DNA of 64,000 nucleotides from Adineta vaga (Eukaryota > Rotifera). A program made the position numbers and the translations under genes. The notes beneath the pieces were generated by a model. The model searched no databases, had not been told where the DNA came from, and saw nothing but the letters and a program-made list of their open reading frames with translations. Location of the stretch: the NCBI GenBank assembly GCA_021613535.1, contig CP075494.1, positions 10,850,001 to 10,914,000 on the forward strand. The letters are read 5' to 3'. Shown here one piece after another: positions 1-13,438 of this stretch; position 1 is the first letter of the stretch; every line of letters starts with the position of its first letter.

Positions 1-1607
1 GCTGCCACATCATGGAATCAAACTTATATAAATCTTGGCAATAAATTTCTATCTCACACAACAGATAGGATTCTTACACAAATTCGAGATTTAATTGATT
101 TGAATGAAGTAAGAATCTATTTGATATGAAAATTAGCATCGAGAATCGTTTCCACTTTTTTCGATTGACAAATGGCGATCGATTATCACTGATCTGGTTG
201 AACGTACTCTAGCTTACTCAGTAAATAATATTAAAAACTTAAATTAAAATTTGTGACATACTTCATAGCCAAATATTAATCAAGATTTACTTGTTGCGAA
301 TGTTTCTGAAAAGATTTTTAATGATTATCGATTTATTGTAAGAAGCAATCAGCAAAAATGACTATTGACTTTGGATATCTAGACAAAAGATGTGAATAAA
401 ACCTATGAACAAAATATCAATGAAGTTTTTAATCAATACAAAAACACAATTTCTTCGCGAGCAGCAAGTGGTGATGTAAGTTGTATTATCAATTGATCGT
501 GATGAGTATTGCTAAATTATAGATGCCTGAGCAATGCGTTAAAGAAGTTGTTTGTGCAATAGAACAATTTAAATCTCGTCTCTTAGCTCGAACAGGAAAA
601 GTAGGATGATAAGGAAAGTCGACGAAATTACCTCTGTTTTATCTAGATGGTACAAGAAAATATGCCGAAAGAAATAATGAAATCTATCGAAATTGGTTTA
701 GAAAAAAGTGGAACTGTAAATATTTTGACGATAATAAAAAAGAAAGCTTCAGTTTTATATTCTTCAAGGATCCTAAAAAAGCAGATTTGATAAAGAATGA
801 TCTCAAACAACTATTGAATAATCTATCACATGATAAAGAATTTGTATATTAGTTATTAATTGATCCTTTATGTTGATAATATTCTATTTTAGAATCAATT
901 AGATCCTCATACAAAAGCGGGTATAAATGATTTTATTTCGATTAGATTCTTTCATATTGATTGATTATCTAGCAGTTATCCAGTCACATGTAGAAAAGAT
1001 GGTTTTGAAGAAATATAATAATGATCAAGTAGTTCTTTTTCTCCAACAATTGAGCTTTTGAAAAGCATTTTCTTTTTCTTTAAATTAGAAAGTACCGACA
1101 ATTCTCAATGAAGTTCAATCAGCAATGTTACCATCGATTCAAAGTCAAATTGAACAATCCAAACAGAATGAAACACAACAACAAGAAAAAGCAGATAATT
1201 CTATATCTCATTTACAACGAACTGCAAGTGATCATTCAACTTATGATACAAGTTCTCCAGTAGATAAAGTAACTCTTAGATACATTAAAATTCGATTTAC
1301 TTTTTTTCAATCAGAAACATCATCGACGAATGCCACATAATCCTAGAAATCCATCTCATCGAAAAGAACACAAGAACTCAAGGTAATCAATTTAGGTTTT
1401 TTTTTCTAAAATTTAATGCTAGAATATCATGATATTTTAGACAACAAATATTGAATACTTCTAGTCCATTTACTGGTAAATAAATTTTCTTTTAAAAATC
1501 GATGAAACATTTCTCGTTTAGAATGTACTGATTATGATCCATATGGAAATTATGATAAATACAAAGCAAAACGTTTACATGAAAATAAACAAAACATTGT
1601 CTATTAA
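1..1607 (+). CDS. Unrecognised protein, 3' part of a multi-exon gene
   Basis: I do not recognise this gene. Its 5' end is outside the window. Reading from base 1 (A-A-T-S-W-N-Q) gives about ten short exons separated by introns of roughly 45-60 bases with GT...AG ends; each junction keeps frame, so the many stops in raw translation are intronic and this is not a pseudogene. Examples of introns are about 480-526, 601-646 and 1271-1314. The protein is helical and polar, with a run of charged helices (PEQCVKEVVCAIEQFKSRLL, then QENMPKEIMKSIEIGLEKSG), a glutamine-rich segment (about 1165-1195) and a basic, asparagine-rich tail. The last exon encodes ECTDYDPYGNYDKYKAKRLH and ends in TAA at 1605-1607. 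It converges on the phosphatase gene with only 33 bases between stop codons. Function unknown. Confidence 0.6.
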
Positions 1608-1640
1608 ATCCTCTTCGTTTTCTTTTCATATAAAAATCTT

Positions 1641-3760
1641 TCAGATTGCATCAACACGACATACAATCACTAGAATATCATCTCGACCATTTGCTATATA
1701 TCCTAAAATCAGCAAAGAAAGAAATTTTATTAATAAAAAATAAGTTCAATATACCGTCAACTGCTTGACTAAGAAGATCATCAGCTAAATCTTGTAAATG
1801 CTACAAAAGACGTTTTGAAACAAATGATTTCTCTTCATACGAAAGAATCAATTACTTTATTAGTATTTCGTTCGATAATTTCTTGTAATTGATCAGTTTT
1901 GATAACATCCCATAAACCATCGGAAGATAAGATGATAATATCATCTTTTTGAACTTCGAATGTATCCAATGAACAATCTCGTAAGACTTCACTAAAATTT
2001 GATTTAGTTTTCGATATATAGATTCATATAAATACTTTCTATAACTCACTTTTCATTAATAAAACATGGTACACCAAGTGACCCATTTACAGCAAATAAT
2101 TGTCGTGGTCCGCAACCATTTGAATTCATCGTACTTTTTGATCGACGATAGATTTGATTATTTCGATAGATAACAAAGCCACTATCACCAATATTTAATG
2201 TTGTTAATGTTTTCTTCTGCTTATCAAGAGCCAATAAACATAATGTACTACTACCTCGAATACGGCTTGCTTCAACTTGTTGCATTGCCGAAAGAATAAG
2301 TCGTGGTAGTTGATTGGGTGGTACGTTAGATTGACGAAGAATACCTCGACAAGAAGCAAGAATAGCTCGAGAAAAATCAGCTGGATTTATTCCGAGAGAT
2401 CGATTACCACCAGCACCATCAGCGAGTCCTTCATTTTTCAAAACATTTCATTGATTTTTATTTCTCTTTATTTTACTTACCAACAAAACAATAATCTCGA
2501 TTTTCGACGAACATTCCTGCATCATCACCAAAATCTCCATTGATTAAATTCAAATTTGATAATGGCAATTCGCCACGCATCGATTTCGATGCACCATTGA
2601 CAGCAATACGAAAACAGAATTTTGTATTGGCCGTTGCTGGATAGACTCGTTCATGAACAATTTGTCCATTACGTTCATGATAAGTACTTGTTTTAGGTGA
2701 TTTACGTTTTACTGCTGGTGGATTTCTGTTCTGAACAAGTTTCTCAGCATGTGCATCAACGCGTGTATTATATTGTTTATTAGATAACCAAGTTTCATCA
2801 TAGGTTATTTTAGGTTCAGCACGAAATGATGTAAATCCTGATGGATGTCGACGATTACTTTGTGGATAGATATTTTCTTGACTATTTTCAGGATAATTTG
2901 AATAACGAACGAATTTACGTGTTAAACTACAATTAAAAAAGACATATTTGTTTATAAATATGTAAAATGAGGTTGTATATGAACGTATATTATGAATTTG
3001 TCGAGTTCTCTAGACTTGAGATATTACGTTGAGAAGAGACATGTACTAATATAGAAATTTGTGTTTCAAATGTGTGTCTCGACAAATAATTTTACGCAGG
3101 TAAAATTTTTATAACATATATCTATGACGAGTAAAAACTAATCGCAAAATAATGAGAAAATTCTTTTAAGAACTATAAGAACAATCTATGATTTTGACCT
3201 TACCGTACACGTTATCACTGAATAAATACAATTGAACAAAATATGAAGGAGAAATTTTTACATTTGATCAAAAGATAATTCACAATGACTCCTCCTTATA
3301 ACATTCATTTGTATACATGTCCTTTCCATCAGATCAATCAATGAGATATGTTATAAATTCTTCTAATAACTTTCTGACATAAATAATCAGTACATTTCAT
3401 CTCGATATATAATGAACTAATGATGACAGTCTTCAAATTCATAAAGACTAATTATTCAATCATTCTTTAATAAGAACATTAACCATTCGATTTATTCCGA
3501 ATGAAAATTTTCTCTTGTTTTTACTAAAATAAAATTCCTATTACTTACGATTGTTCACTACTGGTTGCTGAATCATGATTATAATTGTTCCGTGTAATTG
3601 TTTTGGTTGCATTTACCATGTATGTTCTCATAACACCATTAAATTTTCTCTGATTATTTGTGATCGATTTTGATCCACAAAAGAATGGTGTTTTCTGAGA
3701 ATTCATTGGTATTTGTCGTCCTTTTCTGTAATATTGTGTTAAATCTTTGATTCGATCCAT
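1641..3760 (-). CDS. PP2C-family protein phosphatase, PPTC7-like
   Basis: Six exons join in frame: 3760-3549, 2926-2481, 2428-2050, 1991-1856, 1800-1755 and 1702-1641, giving 426 residues. The PP2C fold is shown by GLADGAGGN (metal-binding Asp in the DG motif), NLGDSGF-like NIGDSGFVIYR, the ILSSDGLWD motif and C-terminal NGRDDILVIV. These match the order in PPTC7, a mitochondrial PP2C phosphatase that in other animals acts on mitochondrial protein phosphorylation and mitophagy receptors. The ATG at 3758-3760 begins a basic, Ser/Asn-rich N-terminal region of about 215 residues, longer than the family's usual leader; I see no clear domain in it. The first intron is long (about 620 bases); the others are 50-65. 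Metal-dependent Ser/Thr phosphatase activity is well supported by the motifs; mitochondrial location is inferred from the family. Confidence 0.8.
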
Positions 3761-4044
3761 CGAATATCAAACTTTAGACCTAGATGCCCTTGTACTCTCA
3801 CTTTCGATCTCTTCCTCCTTTCGTATTACTTATCGAATGAATATACATGCAATCGATCAAAATATATGAACCTTTTGCGCTTCATCGCACACGCATATCA
3901 ATATGTAAAAAGTTTACATCATCAATTTAGAACAAAAAAAAAGAAAGAGAAACGAACACAAAAAATCGAATCGCTAAACTTTTGAGCGTAATGACATATC
4001 CGCATTTGTCCATCGAATCATATAGAAATTTTTCTTCCCTATAG

Positions 4045-4063
4045 AATATATATATATATATAA
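4045..4063. repeat. Short AT dinucleotide repeat
   Basis: A short TA microsatellite lies between the phosphatase start and the 3' end of the tyrosyl-tRNA synthetase gene. It may form part of the phosphatase promoter, but no other element is distinct. Confidence 0.5.
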
Positions 4064-4081
4064 ATGAATTTGCTATTGAAC

Positions 4082-6309
4082 TTAGTTTGTCATCTTACCA
4101 ATACGTATGACAGTAATCATATTCGGAAGAATATGAACACCAAAAACGAGTACGGCTTGAGGATTCGATAATTTTTTATGATTGACATAAACACCACCAT
4201 CATTAATAACTTTGAGGGCAACGGATTGATTTGAAAAACATTTTGCTGACATGCATACATCGAGTAATGTTAATTCTAAATGGAAAGAAATTATGTTTTT
4301 GTAAAATGAAAGAAGAAAATTACCTGGATTGAGATCCATTTGTATAGTTGGAACACTAGTAGATAGACCATCAATTTCTCTCTCAGTTAAATTATGAAGT
4401 AAATCAATATTTTGTGCAAACATTGCTTGAGTACTACGAATAGCAGATTCAAGTCCTTTGTCTACAATGAGAGACGTGTTTGATTGATGAATATGAAGCG
4501 AAAAAAAGACATTACCTCCATGAACTAATAGTGTGATCTGTTTCGATAATTTGATCTGAGCTGCATACTCATGAGGTTTACTCTGAAATGAATATTGTCA
4601 TTTTTCGCAATGAACAAAATCAACTCATACTCGATGTATTTCCATTAGTTGTTGAATTTCATTCAATGGAAGAAATGTAAACATCTTCAGATATTCTTCG
4701 ACCTTTGTATCAGGTGTATTGCGAAAATACTGAATAGAAAAACAAGAGTATATTTATATTCAACATGAATAGATAAAACTTACTTGATAACATTCGTAAG
4801 GTGAAGAAAGATTTTCATCAATCCATACAGCATTTCCCATACTTTTACCTAATTTTTCGCCATTTTCATTTGTTATTAGTGGTACAGTAACACCTAGTGA
4901 AATGAAAGAAATAGTTTTTTTTCTAAATGAAAACAATCAAAATGAGACATACCATAACTGTCTTCTTCGAAATTTGTCATACGTGAGATGAAATCGTGAC
5001 CTGTCCGCATATTACCTATTTGATCAACACCACCAAGCTAAAACAAGATTATCATCTACATTAAATTCATCGTAATAAAACTCTATCATATCAACGATTA
5101 CACATAGATTGTTTTTTTTAAGATGAAATCTATTCCGTGAAATATGCATGAAACAAGCGTTCCATTAGTATGTCTAACAATAAAATCACAAAAGAATGAA
5201 CTCTACACTCTTAATCTCAATTGAATTTTGTTTTAAAATATATGTATGATTAATTATCTACCTGAAAACGACAATTATATTGTTTGAATAGACAATACCA
5301 ATCATATGCTTGATAAAGTTGATAACTAAATTCATTATATCCTAATCCATCATGCGATGTTTCCAAACGAGTTTTTATTCTGAAAAAACAATTCATCATT
5401 TGATTCGGCAAAAAACAAAAAAAAGAAACTCAATTTTCGTAATGAACACTTACACTTTTCGTGAAAGTAATGGATTCATTCGAAAATGTGGTCCATACGT
5501 TGATACAAATGTAATTGTATTTATATTTTCATAGAATGATAGATTGTTCACTACCCTTTTCAAATACACAAATAAAAACAAATTAAAACCAAAAACAGAT
5601 AAACATACGTTAGAGGTCGTAATTTCTTTTGTTGATCTTTCCAAAAATATTTTTCATGATTAGCAAATATCAATTGAATTAATCGTTCGATATTCTCGGT
5701 ATTCGAAACAATATCTTCGTTACTTAAATGTTGCTTACGTTCATTTAATCGACCGGATGGATCACCAATTAATACTGTGGCACTGCCTAACTAAATTAAA
5801 CAAAAATAATATCACACCCTCAATATGAATATCAATCTATAAGAACTCTAATAGGATTTTTAAATTCTAGATCGAAGTTATTCATTCATTGTGATTAATT
5901 GTAAATATTCTTACGAGTGCAATTGGTTGATGACCAGCACGTTGCCAATGAAGTAATCCGATCAAACCTATATGAAAACTTCAGCATTTTATCCATTTTA
6001 TCAATAACTGATCGCATTCACTCACCAACTAAATTTCCAACATGTAATGATCTCGCTGTTGGATCAAATCCACAGTAGATCGTCTGTTTTTTTGATTTGA
6101 CTAATTTTCTTAGATTATCACTAAATATAATCGATGCCGTTTTCTTCTTCTTCTAGATTCGAATGCAAAACTTACTCAACTTCAGCAAGATTATCACAAA
6201 AAAATCCACGTTCTTGTAATTTAAATATATCAGTCGTTTCACTAGATAAATATCTTTTAGATATTGAATAGGAACGTATCAATGAACGTTTTATTAGAAG
6301 ATTTAACAT
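4082..6309 (-). CDS. YARS2: Tyrosine--tRNA ligase, mitochondrial
   Basis: This class I aminoacyl-tRNA synthetase charges mitochondrial tRNA-Tyr. The ATG at 6307-6309 opens a basic, Ser/Arg-rich leader ([20 protein letters not shown]) that looks like a mitochondrial targeting peptide. Next come the tyrosine/ATP pocket ([16 protein letters not shown], the HIGH motif in the form HVGN), [15 protein letters not shown], the tyrosine-binding region ([13 protein letters not shown]), the [10 protein letters not shown] signature, the KMSKS loop in the form KLGKS, and an S4-like RNA-binding C-terminus ([19 protein letters not shown]). About ten exons are separated by introns of roughly 50-70 bases, with one of about 180 bases near 5050-5240. 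For example, the first exon ends AEVE/D and continues [12 protein letters not shown] after a 55-base intron. The stop is at 4082-4084. Order and motifs match YARS2 rather than cytosolic YARS1. Confidence 0.93.
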
Positions 6310-6593
6310 CTTGAACATGAGAAAAAAAGAAATAGAATGAAAATTTTCTTCATTAGTTTATAAATTTATCTCTTTTCAAATTATTCTTCTTGATTTCTTC
6401 CTCTATATTACTTTTGATTGGTTGATGATGATGAAGTCCATAAGGAAAGAAAAATGGCACGTGCACTCCAATGACAGAAATGCGTCATGAGACTAGAAGG
6501 AATCACGCACCCAGCAACGCGTCAGCCACGCAAACAATCGAGTCATTTTGATTCTTACATGACTTTCTATTGATTAAATTGAAATCTTTTATC

Positions 6594-8814
6594 ATGCCGA
6601 TTGAAATTGGTCTTTTATCAACTCAACAAGATTCGTTCGAACATCACGAAGAATTAAGTAAATTACTCAATGAAACAGATGTAAAAATAGATATTTATTT
6701 ATATTTCATAAGTTATTACGTCATTTTGTTTCGTTTTTCTTTTCCTAAAAGGTCTTCTATGTTCCATTACGAAATGAATTAACTGAAAACAATTTAAATA
6801 TATATCGTGATCTAACTGATTTAAATAAACGTTTCGATGAAGATCTTCTTAATAAACATTTAGTTGTTGTAAGTAAAAACTGTCAAAAGAATTGTCATTT
6901 TTCGTATTTCATTCAATTTAGACATTTCGGGATATTGGTTATTCGTTATTTCTTGATTCAGTCAAAAGTATTCCCGATGAAAATGATCAATCAAAAGTAA
7001 CGTAATGAATCTTTATTTCTTTCATTTCATTTCATTATTCATTATTTAGATACGTGTTTCAGGCAAGATGATTGTTGATGGTATATGTATTCAATTCTTT
7101 GGATGTTTTGATTATAAACATACTGATCAAAAACATTCCGATAGCCATAGCGTACAAATCAATGGTGTTGGACGCGTAGAATTGGATGAAGGATATTATC
7201 GAGAATTATCATCAACACAAGTTTGTTAAAACAATTTATGAAACATTTTTTTAATCACAAGATTTTATTTTCTGTAGATTTCATTTGAACATGAAATTAA
7301 AGATGAGGAAGAAACGAAGATAAAACCAGTTATTAAATCTAAAACTCGACAACAAACAGCAAAATTAAAAGAACGAACTGAAACTAATCGATCTAAAACA
7401 CGAACAACTAGTGAAATAGTTACATCGAAAGAACAGACTAGTCGTTCAAAAAGTCCACCACCACCACCACCTATTTCTCTTTCATCACAATCACATATAT
7501 CTACTTCAACATCACGGCCACGAACACATTCACCAATTCATATGCCATATCCACTTCGATCACCACGAATCAAACAACATCGTACATCATCACCAGTACA
7601 CTTTTCAAATTCATCTACATCAAGAATTTCAGGTAAATTATCAACATTTTTTCATGATACATGTTCTGTATTTCTAACAATCTTACGTGACAATATGTAG
7701 AGAATGATTCTTTAATAATGCAAAATCCTAGATAGCAGATAATTTCAAAATATTACAGTTGAAGATTCCAATCTTTAGAATCATGACTCTACTCAGAAGA
7801 TTAGTCTAAAAATCGAGGGAAAACAATGAAATTTGATCCACTACACATTCAGTTAAAAGTTGATATAAAAGATAAAAATTCAATACCATGTGAATTAAAT
7901 ACTAGAAAGAGCTATATCTCTCTTATCTGATGATCAATATGTAACATATGAATAGTATGTAGGGTGAAATGTTGCGAGAATTTCTTTATAATCATCTTTT
8001 TGTTCAATAGAATTGATCCATTTAAAAATGAAAGTACTATATTTTCTTTGCAGAAGTTCATCCATCTCTTCTTTCCACTGGTGGTTCATCACTATATTCA
8101 GACTATTCTCAAACAAATTCTTCATCAACTATATCGCAATCAATCGAATATTCTCAAACTCCTCGCATTCAAATTCTTTCTCATTCACCTCATTTTTCTT
8201 CTTCTACTATTGGTCAACAAACTATGCCAATACAAATTCCAACATCGCCAAATATTGGTTTTCCTCCTGCATCATTACCACAACTAACCAGTCTCTTTCC
8301 AATGCCACAATCTCAATCATTACCAACTTATATACTTCCAAATCTCGCTTATATCGCAACATCAACTACGAATCCATCTGGAACACCATTTGATTTGTCA
8401 TCCTTAACTGGTAATACAAGTGTATTATTAATTGCAAATCCTAATCAACATCCTACACAACCAATACATATATTGACACCCATTGATCATCGTTCATTAC
8501 AATTTGCACATTATACAACAACATCTCTATTCACTCATCCTCCTCCGCCACCGCCACCTTCAAACACACAAGTACCTACACGTGTAAGCAATATTCTTCA
8601 ACCAACATTACCGAACGATGCGATGTCTATGCTACAAAATAAACGACACGAAAATGAAGAAGATAAACAAGTTCAACAACAAATTGAGCCAACTAAACAA
8701 TCTACTGAACAATTACCATTTAAAAAACGACGTTATACTGGTCAACAAATACGAATGGCTACTGTTCATAATGATGATGATGATGAAGTATCTGATGAAT
8801 CTGTGAAAAAGTAA
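6594..8814 (+). CDS. Unrecognised protein with folded N-terminus and proline/serine-rich tail
   Basis: I do not recognise this gene. The ATG at 6594 begins MPIEIGLLSTQQDSFEHHEE. Introns of about 50-60 bases follow (near 6679-6750, 6869-6921, 6998-7050 and 7223-7277), then a longer one of 420 bases (7634-8053); all keep frame. Residues 1 to about 190 look folded (TFRDIGYSLFLDSVKSIP, then RVSGKMIVDGICIQFFGCFD). The rest is low-complexity: basic Arg/Lys/Thr/Ser, a seven-proline run, Ser/Gln/Thr-rich stretches, a second polyproline run near 8540, a basic PFKKRRY motif like a nuclear localisation signal, and an acidic DDDDEVSDES end. That composition suits a nuclear regulatory or RNA-associated protein, but this is a guess from composition. 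The long final exon is 8054-8814. Confidence 0.65.
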
Positions 8815-9257
8815 TTCTGTTTTCAATAAGTTTTCTATTTACGTTATTTATTCATTCATTTCATTTTTCTTTTGTACATAGTGTGTGTTTCTCTAAGTCA
8901 TTTTATTTTATTTTTTCTTCTTTTGAGTGAATCATTTTCCTTTGTTATTCAGAGCAATCAATACATATATATATATATTTTATTTTTTTATTTTTATGTA
9001 CATACGTATATCTATACATACATGTATAAATATTTTTTTGACAATTTGTCTGATGTAATGAGTTATGCTTCTATCAAGAAGGAGTAATTGTGAGACCGGT
9101 GTATAAATTAAACAAGAAAGTGATAATATTTTTTTTTCAGATTTGTTGTAGAACGAATTGAGCATGGATAAAACGCATGATAAGTTCAAATAATGGAATA
9201 AATACGAAGAATCTTTATTTCAGATTTCTTTTTTTTTTAAATTGAAAAAATAAATTC
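8815..9257. other. Intergenic/UTR stretch with AT repeat
   Basis: This T-rich stretch holds the 3' UTR of the upstream gene and the 5' flank of GTF2H3. It includes a TA repeat near 8964-8980. No further gene is visible. Confidence 0.6.
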
Positions 9258-10228
9258 ATGTCATCAGCATCTGTTAAATATCTTGTTGTTATTATTGATC
9301 TAAATCCATTCTATTGGGCTGATAAAGTATCGTCATCGACAACATTAAATTTCAAACAATATCTTAATATTATTATTCAATTTTGTAATGCATATATTGC
9401 TTTTGATATCAATCATCGTTTGATAATCATCGGTTGTTCAAATAATGAAACACATTTTCTTTATCCTGATTTAACAAGTGAATATTTAATTATTCCAACA
9501 GTAACAAAAACTAATATGTTCGAACAATTATTCGTTGTTGATCGTGTTGTTGAAACTAATCTTAAAAATTTCATTCATGATGTTTCACCTGTCAATCCAT
9601 CGTCAGGTTCGATGATTACGATGGCATTGACACAAGCACTCTGTTATATCAATCGTTTGGTACGAGAAACATTAGCCGGAGAAAAGAATTTATTTCGAAT
9701 ATTAATCATTCAAACAACACATGATACATCCAAACAATATATGAATTTTATGAATGCAGTTTTTACATCGGAAAAACTCAATGTACCTATTGATGGTTGT
9801 ATACTCAATAATGATTCTAGTCTTTTACAACAAGCTTGTTAGTATTGTTGTTATTCGACATTCTAATCATCAAGATTTTCATCTGTTATTTTCTTTTCCT
9901 AGGTGATTTAACATCGGGAATTTATTTGCGTGTACCAGATCCGAATGGTTTATTACAATATTTACTATGGCTTTATTTAACTGACAAAGATGTTCGTAAA
10001 ATGCTTGCATTACCAACAAAAGTAGCTGTTGATTATCGTCCTGCATGTTTTTGTCATCATAAATTAATTGATACCGGTTATGTTTGCTCAGTATGTTTAT
10101 CTATTTATTGTGATAATACAACAACATGTTCAACATGTCGATCAGCATTTGATCCCAATAGTACACCAATGACAACATCGAACGGATCAAGTGATCCATC
10201 AAGACGACCACCAGCACCACCAAGATAA
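9258..10228 (+). CDS. GTF2H3: TFIIH core subunit p34 (GTF2H3/Tfb4)
   Basis: Two exons, 9258-9837 and 9903-10228, are split by a 65-base intron and encode 301 residues, close to the usual length of about 308. The N-terminal two thirds is the von Willebrand A-like Tfb4 fold: a start with [14 protein letters not shown], then [18 protein letters not shown] and an [20 protein letters not shown] strand-helix segment. The second exon carries [20 protein letters not shown] and a four-cysteine zinc-binding tail ([20 protein letters not shown], then CSTC). In eukaryotes this subunit pairs with p44 in the TFIIH core, needed for transcription initiation and nucleotide excision repair. It ends with a Ser/Pro-rich extension. 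It sits 183 bases upstream of VPS52 on the same strand. Confidence 0.95.
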
Positions 10229-10411
10229 AGAGATATATTGAATGAAACTGTTGTTTTTTTTTGTTCATTATTATTATACTTAATAGGAAAATACAGATAA
10301 TTTGATAGAATCTTAAAATGTATACATAATTAGGAAATATATTATTTCGATAACAGTTACTTAATTCAGCTTATGATCTTTTCATGTTTGTAGATATAGT
10401 AGATTTTAGTC

Positions 10412-13346
10412 ATGGCTACCGAAGTACCATTCCATACAGATAATACAGGTCTAGGTGATTTAGAGAGTGAACAACTCTATCTTGAGGTAGTATAAATTGC
10501 TATCGATCTCTTCACATATTCTTTTTGGGATATTTTAGGCTGCGAATATTTTACAAAAACTTCAATTAGATAAACCGGTCGAAGAAGATTGGTCTTTAGA
10601 TGATATGGAAGGTATGATTTAATTTTTTAAATATAAATTCATCTGTTTTCTTTTCTAGCTCATATCGAAGAAAATTTACAAGATCAATTTGTTCAAGAAG
10701 CACTTACACAAGTAACGAATTCTCATAAGAATATTTCATGAAATCATAATTGGAATTTTTAAGGATATTGATTTAGCTCAATACTCGGAACAAATCGAAG
10801 AAAAATTACAAACACATGAAAAAGCTTTTGTACAAGATTGTATGTTCTTTCTTTCTCTCTTGCTCTCTGTTCAATAAATGACTCGTTTTTCTTTGTATTA
10901 AAGTCATTAGTGAAGCAAATAATATTGCAAATCTTCATATGCAAATTACATCATGTGATAAAATTCTTGAAGTATACATTATTTTACGTAGGAAAATGCT
11001 TTATCATTTCTGCGTTGAATTTTTCTAGTCAATGGATCATATGTTGAGAAATTTCCAAAACAATTTAGCAAATATTAGTAATGAAATTCGTCATTTACAA
11101 CAATATTCGGCTGAATTGAATATTAAGAAAAAGAATCGAGAACTTGTTCGTGGACAATTAACTCAAGTTGTTGATGAAATGGTCGTACCACAATCTATGA
11201 TTCAGTAGGAATATTTGTCGATGAAATTCGTACGATTATCGTTCTTTTTCTAGAATTATAATGGATGTTCCAGTTACAGATCGACAATTTCTAGAACAAC
11301 TTCATGAACTAAGTCATAAGATCAAATTTGTTAAAGAACAATCTTTTCATGATGCGATTGCTTGTCAAGATGTGCAAGAAGTATTAGAAAAATTACGAAT
11401 TAAAGTAGGAATATATCTTGGAGAAGTTTCGTTTTTCATTCGATGAATTTTTCTTTCTAGACAATTAGTAAAATTCGTGAATTTATCCTACAGAGAATCT
11501 ATCAATTTCGTAAGCCAATGGCCAATTATGAATTGCCACAAAATGCTCTATTAGCAAATCGATTCTTCTATGAATTTCTACTAACAAATGATAGACAAAT
11601 AGCTGATGAAATTCGTCGAGAATATTTAGATACATTAAGTAAAGTTTATTTCTCCTATTTCAAAGCATATTCAACTAAACTAATGAAACTTCAAGTAAGA
11701 AAAATAAACTCATACGATAATGTATACTAAGTAATTATTTAACTCATCTAGTTGGATGAAAAACCTGATAAAGATGATATGCTTGGCGCGGATGATCGTC
11801 CTCGATCAAATCTTTCATTTTTCACTACAAGTGCTCGTGTAAGTAACAATCATTTCGTTCCGTTTTTATTTCTTCAAATTTGTTTGTTTTTTATTACAGC
11901 CGAATCTGAAACAACGTGCAACCGTGTTCAGTTTAGGTAATCGTGATTGTGTTTTGAAACAAGAACTTGAAGCACCTATTATTATTCCTCATGCTCAACA
12001 AAAGGCTGATGTCAAAGTAATGAAGAAAAAATTGATGTAGAAATTTTGTATATCAATCATTTTTCTCTTTAGTATCCATTTGAATATCTATTTCGGAGTG
12101 AACAATATGCTTTATTAGACAATTGTTGTCGAGAATATTTATTTTTATGTGACTTTTTTATGTTACAAAATCGAGCCGCACCGGAATTTTTCATGGAAAT
12201 ATTCGATAAAACTTTTAAATTAATCCTTAAAAACGTTGAAACTTACATCTCGGATTCCTTTGATCCAATCGCAATTTTACTCTGTATGCATCTAATTTAT
12301 CGATATCAAGTTATTGCAAATAAACGAAATGTTCCTATATTAAACAGGTAAAATTTACATGAATATTTCTTTCCGAAACTAAAATTCAAAATTTTCCATC
12401 TTAGATTCCATTCTTCATTGATTCAATTGTTTGAATATCGTTTTGATATAGTCATGAAAGCAAATATTGATAGTGTACAACGTGTTGAACCACATAAATT
12501 CTCTTCAATTGAATTGAATCCACATTTCGTAAGAACGATCTTTGAATCCAACGAGTTTAATGTAAAAATTACCTTTAGATTGTACGACGTTATGCAGAAT
12601 TTTCAGGTGCAGTTACAAGATTAAATGAAGAATTTTCTAATGAGAAAATATCTACATTAATGGTGCGATTACAAGCAGAAATTTTGAATTTAATTCTTCG
12701 TATGGCAAATGAATTTCCACAAAGAAAAGAACAGTTGATTTTTATTATTAATAATTATGATCTAATGCTATCAGTTTTAACTGTAGGAAATGAAATCTTA
12801 TGAAAAAATTGCTTCTATGGTATTTTCTAGGCATATACAAGTGAAGATTCTCCTGAATGTGATGCAGTTAAAGGTTTACTTCGTGATCGAATTGATGAAT
12901 ATGTGAGAGAAGTTTTAATTCCATATTTCTCTCCATTAATTTCTTTTGTTCGTGATAATGAACAAATTCTATCCACCAGTAATGTTAAACAATTAGAAAG
13001 TAGGTTTTATTTAATTGAAATTTTCTCTTCTCAAACATTTCTTCAAATAGATAAATTAACAATTATCAGTAAATTATTTACTGGTGATTTTAAGAAAACA
13101 TTTGATTTAATACATAATGATGTTATTCGTTCATTTCCATCTTTGAAATTAAGTCAACCTATTTTAAAAGAAGTTTTCACGCAATTTTTATCTTATTATC
13201 GCGATTTTCAACGTTTATTATCGAGTAATACAAATTTAATAACAGCATCATCGAATATTCCTCTTCCAAATCTTCATCAATTAATGGTCGAAATTAAAAA
13301 ATTCAAATTACCTTTCGATGGTGAACAATTCAAACCACGTTCTTAA
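10412..13346 (+). CDS. VPS52: VPS52, GARP/EARP tethering complex subunit
   Basis: About twelve exons with introns of 50-65 bases encode a complete VPS52 orthologue. The ATG at 10412 begins MATEVPFHTDNTG. Diagnostic blocks in order are a coiled coil with SMDHMLRNFQNNLANIS, then QLTQVVDEMVVPQSM, VPVTDRQFLEQLHELSHKI, REFILQRIYQFRKPMANYEL, NRFFYEFLLTNDRQIADEIR, the LYLFLCDFFMLQ-like block (EYLFLCDFFMLQNRAAPEFF), IAILLCMHLIYRYQVIANKR and the closing NLHQLMVEIKKFKLPF. VPS52 is the shared scaffold of the GARP and EARP complexes, which tether endosome-derived vesicles at the trans-Golgi and recycling endosomes. The gene converges with the RBM24/38-like gene, whose stop is 92 bases downstream; an AATAAA-type signal sits near 13408. 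Confidence 0.95.
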
Positions 13347-13438
13347 TATTGTTTATTTATTTATTTCTGTATGTCTTTAATGTCTGGTGTTCCTTTTTTT
13401 CTTGAGAAATAAAAAGAGATTTATTACAAATAACAAAG

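Noticed and set aside
1-1607. Degenerate pseudogene
   Set aside because: All apparent stops fall in short introns with GT-AG ends, and the exons join in one frame.
8872-9189. Two overlapping ORFs on opposite strands
   Set aside because: Low-complexity TA/T-rich UTR sequence without features of a gene.
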